61,941 nt of DNA, from assembly GCF_014649775.1 (NCBI RefSeq), contig NZ_BMTR01000032.1:1-61941 (forward strand), given 5' to 3'. Positions 25,715 through 34,483 of the stretch are shown piece by piece. This stretch comes from Streptomyces longisporoflavus. Its GTDB lineage: Bacteria; Actinomycetota; Actinomycetes; Streptomycetales; Streptomycetaceae. Position 1 is the stretch's first letter. Each line of letters starts with the position of its first letter. The position numbers were made by a program, and so were the translations under genes. Below the pieces are notes generated by a model. The model did not search any database. It saw nothing but the letters and a program-made list of their open reading frames with translations, and was not told the DNA's origin.

Positions 25715-26848
25715 ATGCGCATTCTGTTCTCCGGCACGCCCGCCTACGGGCACCTCCTGCCGCTGCTGCCCCTTGAGCGGGCGGCACGAAAGGAGGGGCA
25801 CGACACCGCCGTGCTCACCCACGGCTCCATGGCCGACGTGGTCGCGCCGGCGAAGGTCCTGCCCGCCGGGGCGAGCCTGGAGGAGATCATGCAGGAGGTG
25901 CACCGGCGTACGGGGGCGAACGCGGCGACGGACACGAGCGCGGCGACGGTCGGAGAATTCTTCGGCGGCGCCCGGGTGGACCTCGGGATCGACGAGGCCC
26001 TCGCGGCGGCGCGGGAGTTCCGTCCCGACCTGGTCGTGTCCGACTACGTGGACTACCTGGGGCCCGCGGTGGCCGCCGGGCTGGGGGTGCCGTGGGCCTC
26101 CCACGCCGTCGGCATCGCCGTCGAAGCCTCTCAACGCGAGGCGATGCAGGCCTGTGCCGCGGAACGGATGCGCAAGCGCGGCATCACTCCCACCGAGCCG
26201 GTGGCCACGGTCGACCCCTGGCCCGCGTGTCTCCAGCAGGACGACTGGACGGCGGCGCCGGACCGGATCGCCCTGCGCCCGGAGGCCCACGAATCGGAGA
26301 CGGAGACGGGCTCCTGGTCGCGGCCAGAGTTCCCCGGCCGTGACCATCTGCCGCGCGTCCTGGTCACCCTGGGCACCATCGTCGATGATGCGGACACCCT
26401 GGCCGCGATCGTCGACTCGCTGGGCGCGCACGACGTCAACACCATCGTGGCGGTCAACCCGGCCGCCGGCACGGACAGCCTCAGCGTGGACACCTCGCGC
26501 GTGCGCTTGGCCGGGTTCGTCCCCATGAGCCGCCTGCTCGACGGCGTCGATGTGGTGGTCTCCTCCGGCGGCGCGGGAACGGTCCTTGCGGCGCTCGGCT
26601 CGGGCACCCCGATGGTGATCCTGCCCCTGGGACTCGACAAGCCCGTCAACGCGGAACGCACCGCCAACATCGGGGCGGCCGTGGTCGTGACGGAACCGCG
26701 AGCCATCGGAGAGGCCGTCGGCCGCGTACTCGCCGACCCGTTGTACGCCAAGTCCGCGACCACCGCCTCGCAGCTGATCGCCGAGATGCACACGGCGCAG
26801 GACGTCCTCGGCATGCTGCTCGCCCGCATCGCGCCGACCGGGCGCTGA
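25715..26848 (+). CDS. MGT family (GT1) glycosyltransferase
   Basis: A 377-residue GT-B fold protein. The N-terminal acceptor domain starts MRILFSGTPAYGHLLPLLPL, typical of macrolide-type glycosyltransferases; the C-terminal donor domain has RVLVTLGTIVDDADTLAAIV and VVVSSGGAGTVLAALGSGTP (the usual HGGxGT/xxLxxGxPxxxxP motif, here with Ser-Gly-Gly), then ILPLGLDKPVNAERTANIGA. It transfers a sugar from an NDP-sugar to a small acceptor such as a macrolide. The quinone reductase-like gene follows after 20 bases, so the two are probably co-transcribed. No NDP-sugar biosynthesis genes are nearby. Confidence 0.85.
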   Translation: MRILFSGTPAYGHLLPLLPLERAARKEGHDTAVLTHGSMADVVAPAKVLPAGASLEEIMQEVHRRTGANAATDTSAATVGEFFGGARVDLGIDEALAAAREFRPDLVVSDYVDYLGPAVAAGLGVPWASHAVGIAVEASQREAMQACAAERMRKRGITPTEPVATVDPWPACLQQDDWTAAPDRIALRPEAHESETETGSWSRPEFPGRDHLPRVLVTLGTIVDDADTLAAIVDSLGAHDVNTIVAVNPAAGTDSLSVDTSRVRLAGFVPMSRLLDGVDVVVSSGGAGTVLAALGSGTPMVILPLGLDKPVNAERTANIGAAVVVTEPRAIGEAVGRVLADPLYAKSATTASQLIAEMHTAQDVLGMLLARIAPTGR

Positions 26849-26868
26849 ACGCAAAGGACGGTCTTCAC

Positions 26869-27858
26869 ATGTACGCGATACGCCAGTACGCCTACGGCCC
26901 CGCCGACATGCTGCGTCACGAACGGGTGGACCGGCCCGAACCGGGCGCGGGCGAGGTATTGATCAAGGTCGATGCCGCCGGGGTCCATCTGATGGACACG
27001 GTCCTGCGAGCGGGCTCGGACCTCGGACTGCCGTTGCTGGAGCTGCCGATGACACCGGGGCGCGAGGCCGCCGGTACCGTCCAGTCCATCGGCGCGGAGG
27101 TCGATCCCTCCTGGCTGGGCCGCAGGGTGGTGGCCTACCTCGGTCATGAACGCTCCGGTGGATACGCCGAGTTCGCGGTGGCGGACACGGCGTCGCTGCA
27201 CGCACTGCCTGCCTCGCTCACCGCCGCGGCGGCGGTCGCCATGATCGGTACCGGCCGTACGGTGGTCGGCGTCCTGGACCAGGCGCAGCTCACCGCCCGT
27301 GACACGGTCGTGGTCACCGCCGCGGCCGGCGGGATGGGCATCCTGCTGGTGCAGGCGGCCCGGCGGGCGGGAGCCGTCGTGGTCGGACTCGTCGGCGGCC
27401 GGCGCAAGAGGGAGCGCGTTCTCGCCGAGGGCGCGGACGCGGCGGTGGACTACACGGCCGACGGCTGGGCCGAGCGGCTGGCGCAGGCCGTGGGCCCGGA
27501 TGGTGCGAGCGTGGTGTTCGACGGCGTCGGCGGCCGGACGGGCGTCACCGTCATGCGCAGCCTCACCTCCGGAGGCAGGCATCTGTACTACGGGTGGGCC
27601 TCCGACCCGGGCAGCTTCGCGGCCCTCCCCGCAAAGGAGCTCACCCGGCGCGGCATCTCCTCGCAGTTCGTGGCGGGCCCGACCCTGTTCGCGCTGCCGG
27701 GCGGCATCCGCGCGCTGGAACGGCGCGCCCTCGAAGAGGCGGCCGCGGGACGGCTGCGCCCGGCTCTCACCACGTACGCCTTGACGGACGCGGCGCGGGC
27801 ACATCGCGCGCTGGAGTCCCGCGCCACCACGGGCAAGGTGGTGCTGCTTCCCGGGTGA
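26869..27858 (+). CDS. Zinc-independent MDR oxidoreductase (quinone oxidoreductase-like)
   Basis: A 329-residue medium-chain dehydrogenase/reductase. MYAIRQYAYGPADMLRHERV starts the GroES-like domain; TPGREAAGTVQSIGAEVDPS and VAYLGHERSGGYAEF are the conserved loop regions; the NADPH site is TAAAGGMGILLVQAARRAGA. No zinc ligands are visible. It starts 20 bases after the glycosyltransferase stop with AAAGGA just upstream, so it forms a two-gene operon. It is a different subtype from the MDR protein at 10152-11165. Confidence 0.87.
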   Translation: MYAIRQYAYGPADMLRHERVDRPEPGAGEVLIKVDAAGVHLMDTVLRAGSDLGLPLLELPMTPGREAAGTVQSIGAEVDPSWLGRRVVAYLGHERSGGYAEFAVADTASLHALPASLTAAAAVAMIGTGRTVVGVLDQAQLTARDTVVVTAAAGGMGILLVQAARRAGAVVVGLVGGRRKRERVLAEGADAAVDYTADGWAERLAQAVGPDGASVVFDGVGGRTGVTVMRSLTSGGRHLYYGWASDPGSFAALPAKELTRRGISSQFVAGPTLFALPGGIRALERRALEEAAAGRLRPALTTYALTDAARAHRALESRATTGKVVLLPG

Positions 27859-27985
27859 GGTCCGGGCGGCCCCTGCAATGTTGAGGTGACGGGTGGCTGA
27901 TCCGGCACCGAGTTCGCGGCCGGGCAGGCCCGGCATCCGGCGCTCCGGTCGGCTGCTGCCACCGGAGCACGGCGCGAGGCGCGGA

Positions 27986-28022
27986 GCCGGGCGGACCTGA
28001 TACGGGACCAGGGCCGCCCGGC
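27986..28022. terminator. Hairpin between the MDR gene and the chitinase gene
   Basis: Perfect 9-bp arms GCCGGGCGG (27986-27994) and CCGCCCGGC (28014-28022) between two convergent genes; it can terminate transcription from either side. Confidence 0.6.
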
Positions 28023-28044
28023 CGTCGTGCGCGCGGAAGGAAGG

Positions 28045-28935
28045 TCAGCAGCTCAGGTTGGAGCCCGGCGTGGTGCCGAGGATCTGGGTGAACTGCTTGT
28101 AGCGGTCGACCCGGCTCTGGACCTGGCCGGGGTTGCCGCCGTTGCACTCCAGGCTGCCGTTGATGGCGCGGATGGTCTCACCGAAACCGCGGCTGTTGAC
28201 CATGGCGTTGTGCGGCGTCATGGTGCCCGGTCCCGACTGCGTGTTCCAGTACCAAAGACCGGTCTTCCAGGCGATGGCCGGGTCGCGCTCCACCAGGTAG
28301 GGGTTGCGCAGGAGGTCGATGCCCAGCGCGTCGCCCGCCGCCTTGTAGTTGAAGTTCCAGCTGAGCTGGATCGGGCCGCGGCCGTAGTACGCGGCCTGTC
28401 CCGCGGGGCAGCCGTAGGGCTGGCCGGCGTCGCAGTAGTGCGGGTAGTTGGCCTGGTTCTGCTCGACGATGTGGACCAGCCCGCCGGTCTCGTGGTGGAC
28501 GTTGGCGAGAAACGCCGCTGCCTCCTGGCGCTTGATGGTGTCGCTGCCGGTGTTGGCGAAGGCCGGGTACGCCTTGAGGGCGTCGGTCAGGCCCTTGTAG
28601 GTGTAGAACGAGTTCCGGCTCGGGAACATCTGGTTGAACTGCGCCTCGCTGACCAGGAATCCTGACGGGTCGGGGTTGCCCGGGTCGGTGCCACCACCGC
28701 AGGTGCCCGCGTCGGCCCAGACGTCGCTGCGACCCGGCGTCTCGTTCTGGGTCCACCACTTGGCGGTCCAGTTGTGCCCGTTGTACGAGGCGGTGTTGCC
28801 GCCCGTGTAGACGGACGAGGAGTTCCACGGGGTTGCGCACGCGGCGGCGGACGCCGTGGCGGCGGCCGGGCCAAGGACGATCATCGCGCAGAGCGTACCT
28901 ATCGCTGCTGCGAAACTGATGAGACGTTTGATCAC
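28045..28935 (-). CDS. Secreted GH19 chitinase with CBM5/12 domain
   Basis: A 296-residue exported chitinase of the Streptomyces ChiC type. Residues 1-31 are a Sec signal (VIKRLISFAAAIGTLCAMIV, cleavage after ATASA). Residues about 33-75 are a CBM5/12 chitin-binding domain (WNSSSVYTGGNTASYNGHNW, TAKWWTQNETPG). A short Gly/Pro linker precedes the GH19 domain with AAFLANVHHETGGLVHIVEQ (catalytic Glu in HHETGG), YYGRGPIQLSWNFNYKAAG and MVNSRGFGETIRAING. It hydrolyses chitin beta-1,4 bonds with inversion. The GTG start at 28935 is preceded by AGGAGA. The promoter carries a chitinase-type direct repeat. Confidence 0.93.
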   Translation of the reverse strand: MIKRLISFAAAIGTLCAMIVLGPAAATASAAACATPWNSSSVYTGGNTASYNGHNWTAKWWTQNETPGRSDVWADAGTCGGGTDPGNPDPSGFLVSEAQFNQMFPSRNSFYTYKGLTDALKAYPAFANTGSDTIKRQEAAAFLANVHHETGGLVHIVEQNQANYPHYCDAGQPYGCPAGQAAYYGRGPIQLSWNFNYKAAGDALGIDLLRNPYLVERDPAIAWKTGLWYWNTQSGPGTMTPHNAMVNSRGFGETIRAINGSLECNGGNPGQVQSRVDRYKQFTQILGTTPGSNLSC

Positions 28936-28995
28936 GCGACATCTCCTGTCGGGCGGGCCGGAGGCGGGGTGTACGCCGCCATGGGGGTGTCGGTG

Positions 28996-29035
28996 ACTCA
29001 AGCGGATTGGTCTGGACCTGTCAAGGTCTGGACCA
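28996..29035 (-). promoter_or_regulatory. Chitinase promoter with two DasR/chitinase-type direct repeats flanking the -35
   Basis: Two copies, TGGTCTGGACCT (29008-29019) and AGGTCTGGACCA (29024-29035), are spaced 16 bp apart. On the minus strand TTGACA (29024 to 29019) lies between them, 17 bases from TTGAGT (29001 to 28996). Streptomyces chitinase promoters are known to have such 12-bp direct repeats around the -35, and the motif matches the DasR (dre) core. So induction by chitin and GlcNAc-type signals is expected. Confidence 0.75.
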
Positions 29036-29271
29036 ATCCTGGTGCACGGCTGACCGGAATTCGCCGCTCACCGCCGCCCGCACCAACCACATCACGGTGC
29101 ACGAGGAAAGCGCTCCTGCGGTTCAAGGGGAACAGGCCGGCAGCAGACGCTTCCACTTCACCGGTTGTTGACGCCCCGTCAATCCGGGACTCCTACCTTC
29201 CGCTAGCACCCCTCGCGACCCCGCCGCCCGACCGGTGCGGCGGGACGGTCACCAACCCCTGGAGTGATCAA

Positions 29272-30432
29272 GTGGAACGTCGTGGTTTCCTGCGTGGAGC
29301 AGTCGTCGGCGGCACAGCAGCGGCATTCGGGTACACGCTCATGCAGGGCGCGGCCTACGCGGCGCCGGCCCAGAAAGGCCCCGGCCCGTACGGCGCGCTC
29401 GGCGCGGCAGACTCCAACGGCATCCAGCTGCCCGGCGGCTTCACCAGCAGGGTGATCGCCCGGTCCGGCCAGAAGGTCGGTTCCACCACCTACACCTGGC
29501 ACGACGCCCCCGACGGCGGTGCCTGTTTCGCCGACGGCACGGGCTGGATCTACGTCTCCAACTCGGAGATCTCCTCCACCGGCGGCGCCGGCGCGATCAA
29601 GTTCAACTCGACGGGCTCCGTCACCGCCTCGTACCGGATCCTCTCCAACACCAACCGCAACTGCGCCGGCGGGGCCACCCCCTGGAACACCTGGCTGTCC
29701 TGCGAGGAGGTCAGCACCGGCTACGTCTACGAAACCGACCCGTGGGGCGTGAAGGCCGCCGTACGCCGCGATGCCATGGGCCGCTTCAACCACGAGGCGG
29801 CGGCCGCCGACCCGGTCCGCAAGGTCATCTACCTCACGGAGGACGCGTCGGGCGGCTGCTTCTACCGGTTCGTTCCGTCCACGTGGGGCAACCTGTCGGC
29901 GGGCACGCTCCAGGTCCTCAAGGCCGGAACGGCCACCTCAGGCAGCTTCACCTGGGCGACCGTGCCCGACCCGGACGGCTCGCCCACCCCGACTCGTGAC
30001 CAGGTCTCAGGTGCCAAGCTGTTCAACGGCGGAGAGGGCTGCCACTACGCCAACGACACCGTGTGGTTCACCACCAAGGGAGACGGCCGGGTCTGGCAGC
30101 TCAACGTGGCCGCCGGCACCTATGAGCTGGCCTATGACGACTCCCTGGTCGTAGGCGGCGGAGCCCCGCTGACCGGCGTCGACAACGTCACCGGCTCGTC
30201 CTCCGGTGACCTGTACGTCGCGGAGGACGGCGGGAACATGGAGATCTGCATCATCACGCCGGACGACGTGGTCGCGCCGTTCCTGCGGATCGGCGGCCAG
30301 TCCTCCTCGGAGATCTGCGGCCCGGCCTTCTCGCCGGACGGCAAGCGCCTGTACTTCTCCAGCCAGCGTGGTACGAGCGGCAGCTCCTCCGGCGGCATCA
30401 CCTACGAGGTCACGGGCCCCTTCCGCAGCTGA
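29272..30432 (+). CDS. Tat-exported PhoX-like (DUF839) protein
   Basis: A 386-residue protein. GTG at 29272 follows GGAG (29261-29264). The N-terminus is a Tat signal (VERRGFLRGAVVGGTAAAFG, cleavage after AAYA). The rest is a beta-propeller of the PhoX/DUF839 type: LSCEEVSTGYVYETDPWGVK, GRFNHEAAAADPVRKVIYLT, EDASGGCFYRFVPSTWGNLS and NGGEGCHYANDTVWFTTKGD hold the conserved metal-ligand acidic residues. PhoX enzymes are Ca/Fe-dependent alkaline phosphatases outside the membrane. A palindrome TTGACG-CCC-CGTCAA (29168-29182), near CTTCACC/GTTGACG repeats, could be a degenerate PHO box, but this is weak. Confidence 0.8.
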   Translation: MERRGFLRGAVVGGTAAAFGYTLMQGAAYAAPAQKGPGPYGALGAADSNGIQLPGGFTSRVIARSGQKVGSTTYTWHDAPDGGACFADGTGWIYVSNSEISSTGGAGAIKFNSTGSVTASYRILSNTNRNCAGGATPWNTWLSCEEVSTGYVYETDPWGVKAAVRRDAMGRFNHEAAAADPVRKVIYLTEDASGGCFYRFVPSTWGNLSAGTLQVLKAGTATSGSFTWATVPDPDGSPTPTRDQVSGAKLFNGGEGCHYANDTVWFTTKGDGRVWQLNVAAGTYELAYDDSLVVGGGAPLTGVDNVTGSSSGDLYVAEDGGNMEICIITPDDVVAPFLRIGGQSSSEICGPAFSPDGKRLYFSSQRGTSGSSSGGITYEVTGPFRS

Positions 30433-30689
30433 CCGCCCCTTCTGCCACGAGCCGCTCATGACCGCCGACGTTTTGGGGCGGGCGCACGACTCCTGAACGT
30501 CAGGGGCTGTTCCGGCTCGAGCAATTGATCAGCTTGCTGCGGTCGTGGTCCGCGCTGAGACGACGAGGAGGGAGGTGACGCTGTGTGCGAAGCCTCTGGT
30601 GGACACGTTTCTCTTGGTCGAAAACCCATCTACCAGGGGCATCGCCCGGCTGTCGGCTCAACCAGCAGGCGCACCACTCAGGCTGGGCG

Positions 30690-31274
30690 ATGCCGTTCAC
30701 TGGCAGACTAGTTGTCGTGTCCAGCTCCTACGCGCAGCCCATCCTGAGAACTGCGGACCTCTCCGAAGGTTTGTGCGCCGTCGGGAGGCTGCTTGAGATC
30801 GCTGACCTGGGAGACCTCGAAGTCGATTTCGATGTGCGGATCTCCTCGACTCGCCCGCTTTCGGCGGTGCTGGCCGTGCTGCCGGACGCCGAGTGGTGGG
30901 CGGAAGGGGATAGGGACGGCTCGTCGGAGCGTAGGGATGATCCATCGGCCTTCTTGCCCATCCGGCTGCGACGCTGGGCCGGGGCACCGGAAATGGTGAA
31001 GCCATTCCTCCAGGCGGTCGGCGACAGCCCGGCGACGGTGCGGTGGGACTTCACCGCTTGGCCCGAGGCTCCCGAGGTAGGTCTGGGAGTGGGGGGATCC
31101 CGCGGAGCATTCGTCACGCTGTGTTTCCACACCCGCGATCTGGACCTTGAGGAGCCTGCGGCCGACTACACCGTTTTCGTCCACGTCAAGCAGGTGGAGG
31201 CCGAGCGTGCACCATGGCTGGCAGCCCGAGTCGGGTTGCGGGTGATCGGCGACTTGGTGATGGCGCCGTACTGA
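30690..31274 (+). CDS. Hypothetical protein
   Basis: A protein of about 194 residues with no signal peptide or membrane helix. Natural-looking stretches include ADLSEGLCAVGRLLEIADLG, VRWDFTAWPEAPEVGLGVGG and YTVFVHVKQVEAERAPWLAA; alternating polar and hydrophobic residues suggest an alpha/beta fold. Start uncertain: ATG at 30690 or GTG at 30717, neither with a strong Shine-Dalgarno. No family is recognised; size and composition would suit an immunity- or adaptor-type protein but there is no toxin gene beside it. Confidence 0.55.
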   Translation: MPFTGRLVVVSSSYAQPILRTADLSEGLCAVGRLLEIADLGDLEVDFDVRISSTRPLSAVLAVLPDAEWWAEGDRDGSSERRDDPSAFLPIRLRRWAGAPEMVKPFLQAVGDSPATVRWDFTAWPEAPEVGLGVGGSRGAFVTLCFHTRDLDLEEPAADYTVFVHVKQVEAERAPWLAARVGLRVIGDLVMAPY

Positions 31275-31563
31275 GGAAGCTGTAGTACCGGTGCGTCGCT
31301 GCCGGGATCGTCCCAGCGGGGATGCACGGGGTCGTGAGGAAGTGCTCAGGCTCTCGCCAGGACGGACCAGTGGAGCGTGCGCGTCGTCTTCGGCGACCTT
31401 TGCAGCACTCCGTAACCGCCGGCCCCTCATCAAACGGCAGACCGCCCCATCGGCGCGCGACAGCAGCCCCCGAGCGATCACCGGGGGCATGGGCTCGGGA
31501 GCCGCCGCGTACGTGAGGGACGGCCCTTTGCGGGTACCCGGAGACGGACACTAGGAGGACTCC

Positions 31564-31755
31564 ATGCCGCTCACCTTCCGAAAGAGCTTCCGGATACTTC
31601 CCGGCGTACAGCTCAACATCAACAAGCGCTCGTGGTCCCTCACCACAGGTGGCCGGCACGGCCCCCGCCGCACCCACAGCAGTACCGGCCGGCGCACCAC
31701 GTCGATGGACCTGCCGGGCCCGTTCGGCTGGCGCCGCACGACGAAGCGACGGTAG
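31564..31755 (+). CDS. DUF4236-like small protein
   Basis: A 63-residue basic protein. AGGAGG at 31552-31557 precedes ATG by six bases. MPLTFRKSFRILPGVQLNIN, then KRSWSLTTGGRHGPR and TSTGRRTTSMDLPGPFGW-like order match the DUF4236 fold (RKSF-x-LPG-x-xLN-x-SK...), a short beta-rich domain of unknown function. The C-terminus is Arg/Lys-rich. Nothing in the context indicates a role. Confidence 0.72.
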   Translation: MPLTFRKSFRILPGVQLNINKRSWSLTTGGRHGPRRTHSSTGRRTTSMDLPGPFGWRRTTKRR

Positions 31756-31908
31756 GAGAAGAGCAGAAGACATGGACTCGGCTGCCGTCGACCGATACGT
31801 CGGCGTCGTGCAGGGCGAACCTGGAGAGCACGACGCCGACGCGGTTCTTGTGATCCACCTCCCCGACATCACGGGTGATGTCCCCAACTCGTCGCTGGCT
31901 TTCGGGAG

Positions 31909-33219
31909 TTACCGGGGGAATTCCAGGCCCGGTACGGCGTTGCGGGCGAGGGTGTGGGCCTGTTCGGGCCACCAGACGCCGGCGGCCGGGTCGACGATGC
32001 CGTACTCGGGGTCGATGGTGCCGCCGGTGTTGCGTGTGCAGCTGCCGTCGGACTCGCCGATGGTCTTCACGTACAGGTAAGCATCGACGAGCGGGACCTT
32101 GGTACTGGCGGTGGGGCGAGGTCCTATGCCGCGGCCGGGAGGGTTGCACCATGTCTCGGGGTCGCCGGTGTACTTGCCCGGGGGCGGCGTCCAGGCCCCC
32201 AGCCCGTTGCGGCTGGTGTCCACCACGAAGCGGGCCAGTTCATCGGTCGACGCGCCGCCCGTGTTCTGGTCGAACCAGTCGTCGGTCCAGTGCCAGGTCG
32301 ATGGGTCGGTGGAGGAGACGGAGTTGCCCGGGGTGCCGTCGTTGGGCGCGGCGGGCGAGTAGTACTGACTGGCGCACCAGTCGGCGTGGCCGCGGCCCGA
32401 CTCCGGTCCCTTGGTGGCGTACCACGCGCACTTGGCTATCCAGGTTCCGTAGCGCGAAGTCTGGTCGGTGGGCTGGTAGTTGGACACGTTGAGGGAAAAG
32501 CCGTCGCTCTGCTCGAGGCCGGCGTCCAGGAGTCGCTGCGTGATGTCACCGACCGACTTCCACTGGCTGTTGCCCGCGTCGAGATATACAGCGGTGTTCG
32601 GCCCGCTCTTCAGGGTGCGCACGGCGTAGGCGATGTCCGCCATGCGGTAGGCGGTGAGTTCGCCGGTGGGGTCGATGTCGCCGGCGCAGTCCTTGGGGAG
32701 GGCCGCGAGGCCGTCGGGCTCCAGGACGACGGCGGCCTTGCGGTTGCCGATGCCGTCGGCGAAGGCGTCGATCCACTGACGGTACGCCGCCGAGGAGGCG
32801 GCTCCACCGCCGGAGTAGAGGCTGCAGTCGCGGCCGGGGACGTTGTATGCGACCAGGACCGGCACGCGGCGGGTGACCGCGGCGGCGTGGACGAGTTTGC
32901 GCACCTCCTTTCCGACCTGGGCGGGTGTGCCTTCTGTGAACCACTGGGCCTGCGGCTGGCCGGCCAGCTTGGCCATGTTCAGGGCATTGGCCCGATCTCC
33001 CTTGCGGAGGTCGGTCTTCGCCTGCTTGGCGGCCTTGCTGTGCGGGTCGACGTAGAAGCGCGTGGTCGGGGTGATGACCTTCTGTTGTGCCTGTTCGGCC
33101 GGTTGTGCCTGTTCGGCGGGTGCCCCCTGCGCCTGTACGGCCGGGGCCGCCGCGCAGGTCAGCAGGGCGGCCGAGGCGAGCAGGGCCATGCGTCTGATGG
33201 GCCGGATACCGGATCTCAT
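31909..33219 (-). CDS. Secreted GH6 cellulase (endoglucanase/cellobiohydrolase), longer paralog
   Basis: A 436-residue secreted protein. Residues 1-31 are a Sec signal ending AVQA, followed by an Ala/Gln/Glu-rich spacer. The GH6 domain has TRFYVDPHSKAAKQA, PVLVAYNVPGRDCSLYSGGG, VVLEPDGLAALPKDCAGDID (general-acid Asp in LEPD), SLNVSNYQPTDQTSRYGTWI, FVVDTSRNGLGAWTPPPGKY and CNPPGRGIGPRPTAS. The insertion with SVSSTDPSTWHWTDDWFDQN is not in its 321-residue neighbour. No CBM is visible. It cleaves beta-1,4-glucan with inversion. It lies 137 bases downstream of the other GH6 gene and is probably co-transcribed. Confidence 0.92.
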   Translation of the reverse strand: MRSGIRPIRRMALLASAALLTCAAAPAVQAQGAPAEQAQPAEQAQQKVITPTTRFYVDPHSKAAKQAKTDLRKGDRANALNMAKLAGQPQAQWFTEGTPAQVGKEVRKLVHAAAVTRRVPVLVAYNVPGRDCSLYSGGGAASSAAYRQWIDAFADGIGNRKAAVVLEPDGLAALPKDCAGDIDPTGELTAYRMADIAYAVRTLKSGPNTAVYLDAGNSQWKSVGDITQRLLDAGLEQSDGFSLNVSNYQPTDQTSRYGTWIAKCAWYATKGPESGRGHADWCASQYYSPAAPNDGTPGNSVSSTDPSTWHWTDDWFDQNTGGASTDELARFVVDTSRNGLGAWTPPPGKYTGDPETWCNPPGRGIGPRPTASTKVPLVDAYLYVKTIGESDGSCTRNTGGTIDPEYGIVDPAAGVWWPEQAHTLARNAVPGLEFPR

Positions 33220-33356
33220 GTGTGCTCCTGGTCGGGACGGACGGGACAGGAACGGGACGGTGCAGAGACGAGGACGGGGGCAGAGACGGGGACGGGATGC
33301 ATCGACGGGCACGGCCACGGCAGTGAAAGGGGCAGCAGCCCGGACGGATGGTGAGG

Positions 33357-34322
33357 TCAGTAGCCGTAGATCATCTTGTAGGCGACCTCGGGAAGGAACT
33401 GACCGGCCACCGATCCGCCGCCCACACCGCAGTTGCCGTCGGATTCGCCGGGCGTCTTGACCCACAGCAGCATTTCGGCTCCGCCGCCGAGTTGGGTCGG
33501 GGTGCCGAGCTTGCGGCCTGCCGGGTTGCACCATGCGCCGTTGGAGCCGTATCCGTTGCGGCTGGTGTCGACGGCGTAGGGCTTGGTGTAGCCGTAGGAC
33601 GAGCTCAGCTTCGCGTTGATCGCGTTGCCGTACGCGGTGTTCTCGCCGGTGGTCAGGTAGTTCGAGACGTTCAGCGAGAAGCCGTGCGCCTTGCGCACTC
33701 CCGCGTCGGCGAGGTGCTGCGCCATCGTGGGGGCCGCCAGCCAGGCCGGGTTCCCGGCGTCCAGGTAGACCCAGGTGTTGGGAGCCTTCTGGTTGAACTG
33801 GTCGATGGCGTTGTTGAGCAGCGCGTTGCGCTCGGCGATCTGCGCTGGTGTCATGCAGCTCGTGTCTCCCAGGGCGTCCGGCTCCAGGATGACGACGGCC
33901 GGACGGCTGCCGATGCCGCCGGCGAAGGCGGCGATCCACGTCTTGTACGCGTCTGCCGAGCCCGCGCCGCCGCCCGAGTGCCCGCCGCAGATGTCGCGGT
34001 TGGGGATGTTGTAGGCGACCAGGACCGGAAGTTTGTCCACGGCGTCGGCCGCCCCGACGAACGCGCCCGTGGCCGTGCCGATGGTGCCGCTCCAGTTGCC
34101 GAACCAGCGGGCCATCGGCTTGGCCGCGATGTTGTTCCTGATCGCGGCGGCGCGGCCGTCACCGGGGTTGGCGGCGGCCCACGCCGCGGGGGAGGAGTGG
34201 GGGTCGACGTAGAACCCGCTGGTCATCGCCACCGGACTGTCGGCGTGGGCGAGTCCGGGGGCTGCCAGCGCGAGCGGGAAGGCGAGCAGCAGCGCGAGCA
34301 GGGCACGTCGGTATCTGAACAT
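33357..34322 (-). CDS. Secreted GH6 endoglucanase, short paralog
   Basis: A 321-residue secreted cellulase. Residues 1-27 are a signal peptide (LALLLAFPLALAAPGLAHA). The GH6 catalytic domain follows at once: GFYVDPHSSPAAWAAANPGD, PVLVAYNIPNRDICGGHSGG, VVILEPDALGDTSCMTPAQI (general-acid Asp), SLNVSNYLTTGENTAYGNAI, AVDTSRNGYGSNGAWCNPAG and LLWVKTPGESDGNCG. Length fits a catalytic-core endoglucanase without CBM. A perfect CebR-type box lies 148 bases upstream of the start, so induction by cello-oligosaccharides is expected; the longer GH6 gene follows on the same strand. Confidence 0.93.
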   Translation of the reverse strand: MFRYRRALLALLLAFPLALAAPGLAHADSPVAMTSGFYVDPHSSPAAWAAANPGDGRAAAIRNNIAAKPMARWFGNWSGTIGTATGAFVGAADAVDKLPVLVAYNIPNRDICGGHSGGGAGSADAYKTWIAAFAGGIGSRPAVVILEPDALGDTSCMTPAQIAERNALLNNAIDQFNQKAPNTWVYLDAGNPAWLAAPTMAQHLADAGVRKAHGFSLNVSNYLTTGENTAYGNAINAKLSSSYGYTKPYAVDTSRNGYGSNGAWCNPAGRKLGTPTQLGGGAEMLLWVKTPGESDGNCGVGGGSVAGQFLPEVAYKMIYGY

Positions 34323-34469
34323 GGGGAACCTCTTCCTGACGGGGGACGCACCGCACGCGCTTGGATCTGAACGGTGTGCGTGCGGCGCGCTGAGGAAGTA
34401 CGGGGTGCGACGTCCCCGGGCGACGGTGGCTCCGGGCCCGAGGACGTAAACCGTTGAGGTCGGAGTTCA

Positions 34470-34483
34470 TGGGAGCGCTCCCA
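34470..34483. promoter_or_regulatory. CebR operator of the GH6 genes
   Basis: Perfect 14-bp palindrome TGGGAGCGCTCCCA, identical to the operator known for CebR, the LacI-family repressor of cello-oligosaccharide uptake and cellulase genes in Streptomyces. The cebR gene is not in this window unless one of the two LacI genes is a functional relative. Confidence 0.88.

Noticed and set aside
25715..27858. Glycosyltransferase plus MDR gene as a polyketide cluster edge
   Set aside because: No PKS, NRPS or deoxysugar genes in the window; resistance-type glycosylation remains possible but unproven.
31772..31908. ORF starting MDSAAVDRYVGVVQGEPGEH
   Set aside because: Natural-looking for about 45 residues but runs antisense into the 3' end of the GH6 gene, with no recognised family; could be a gene fragment but not supportable.
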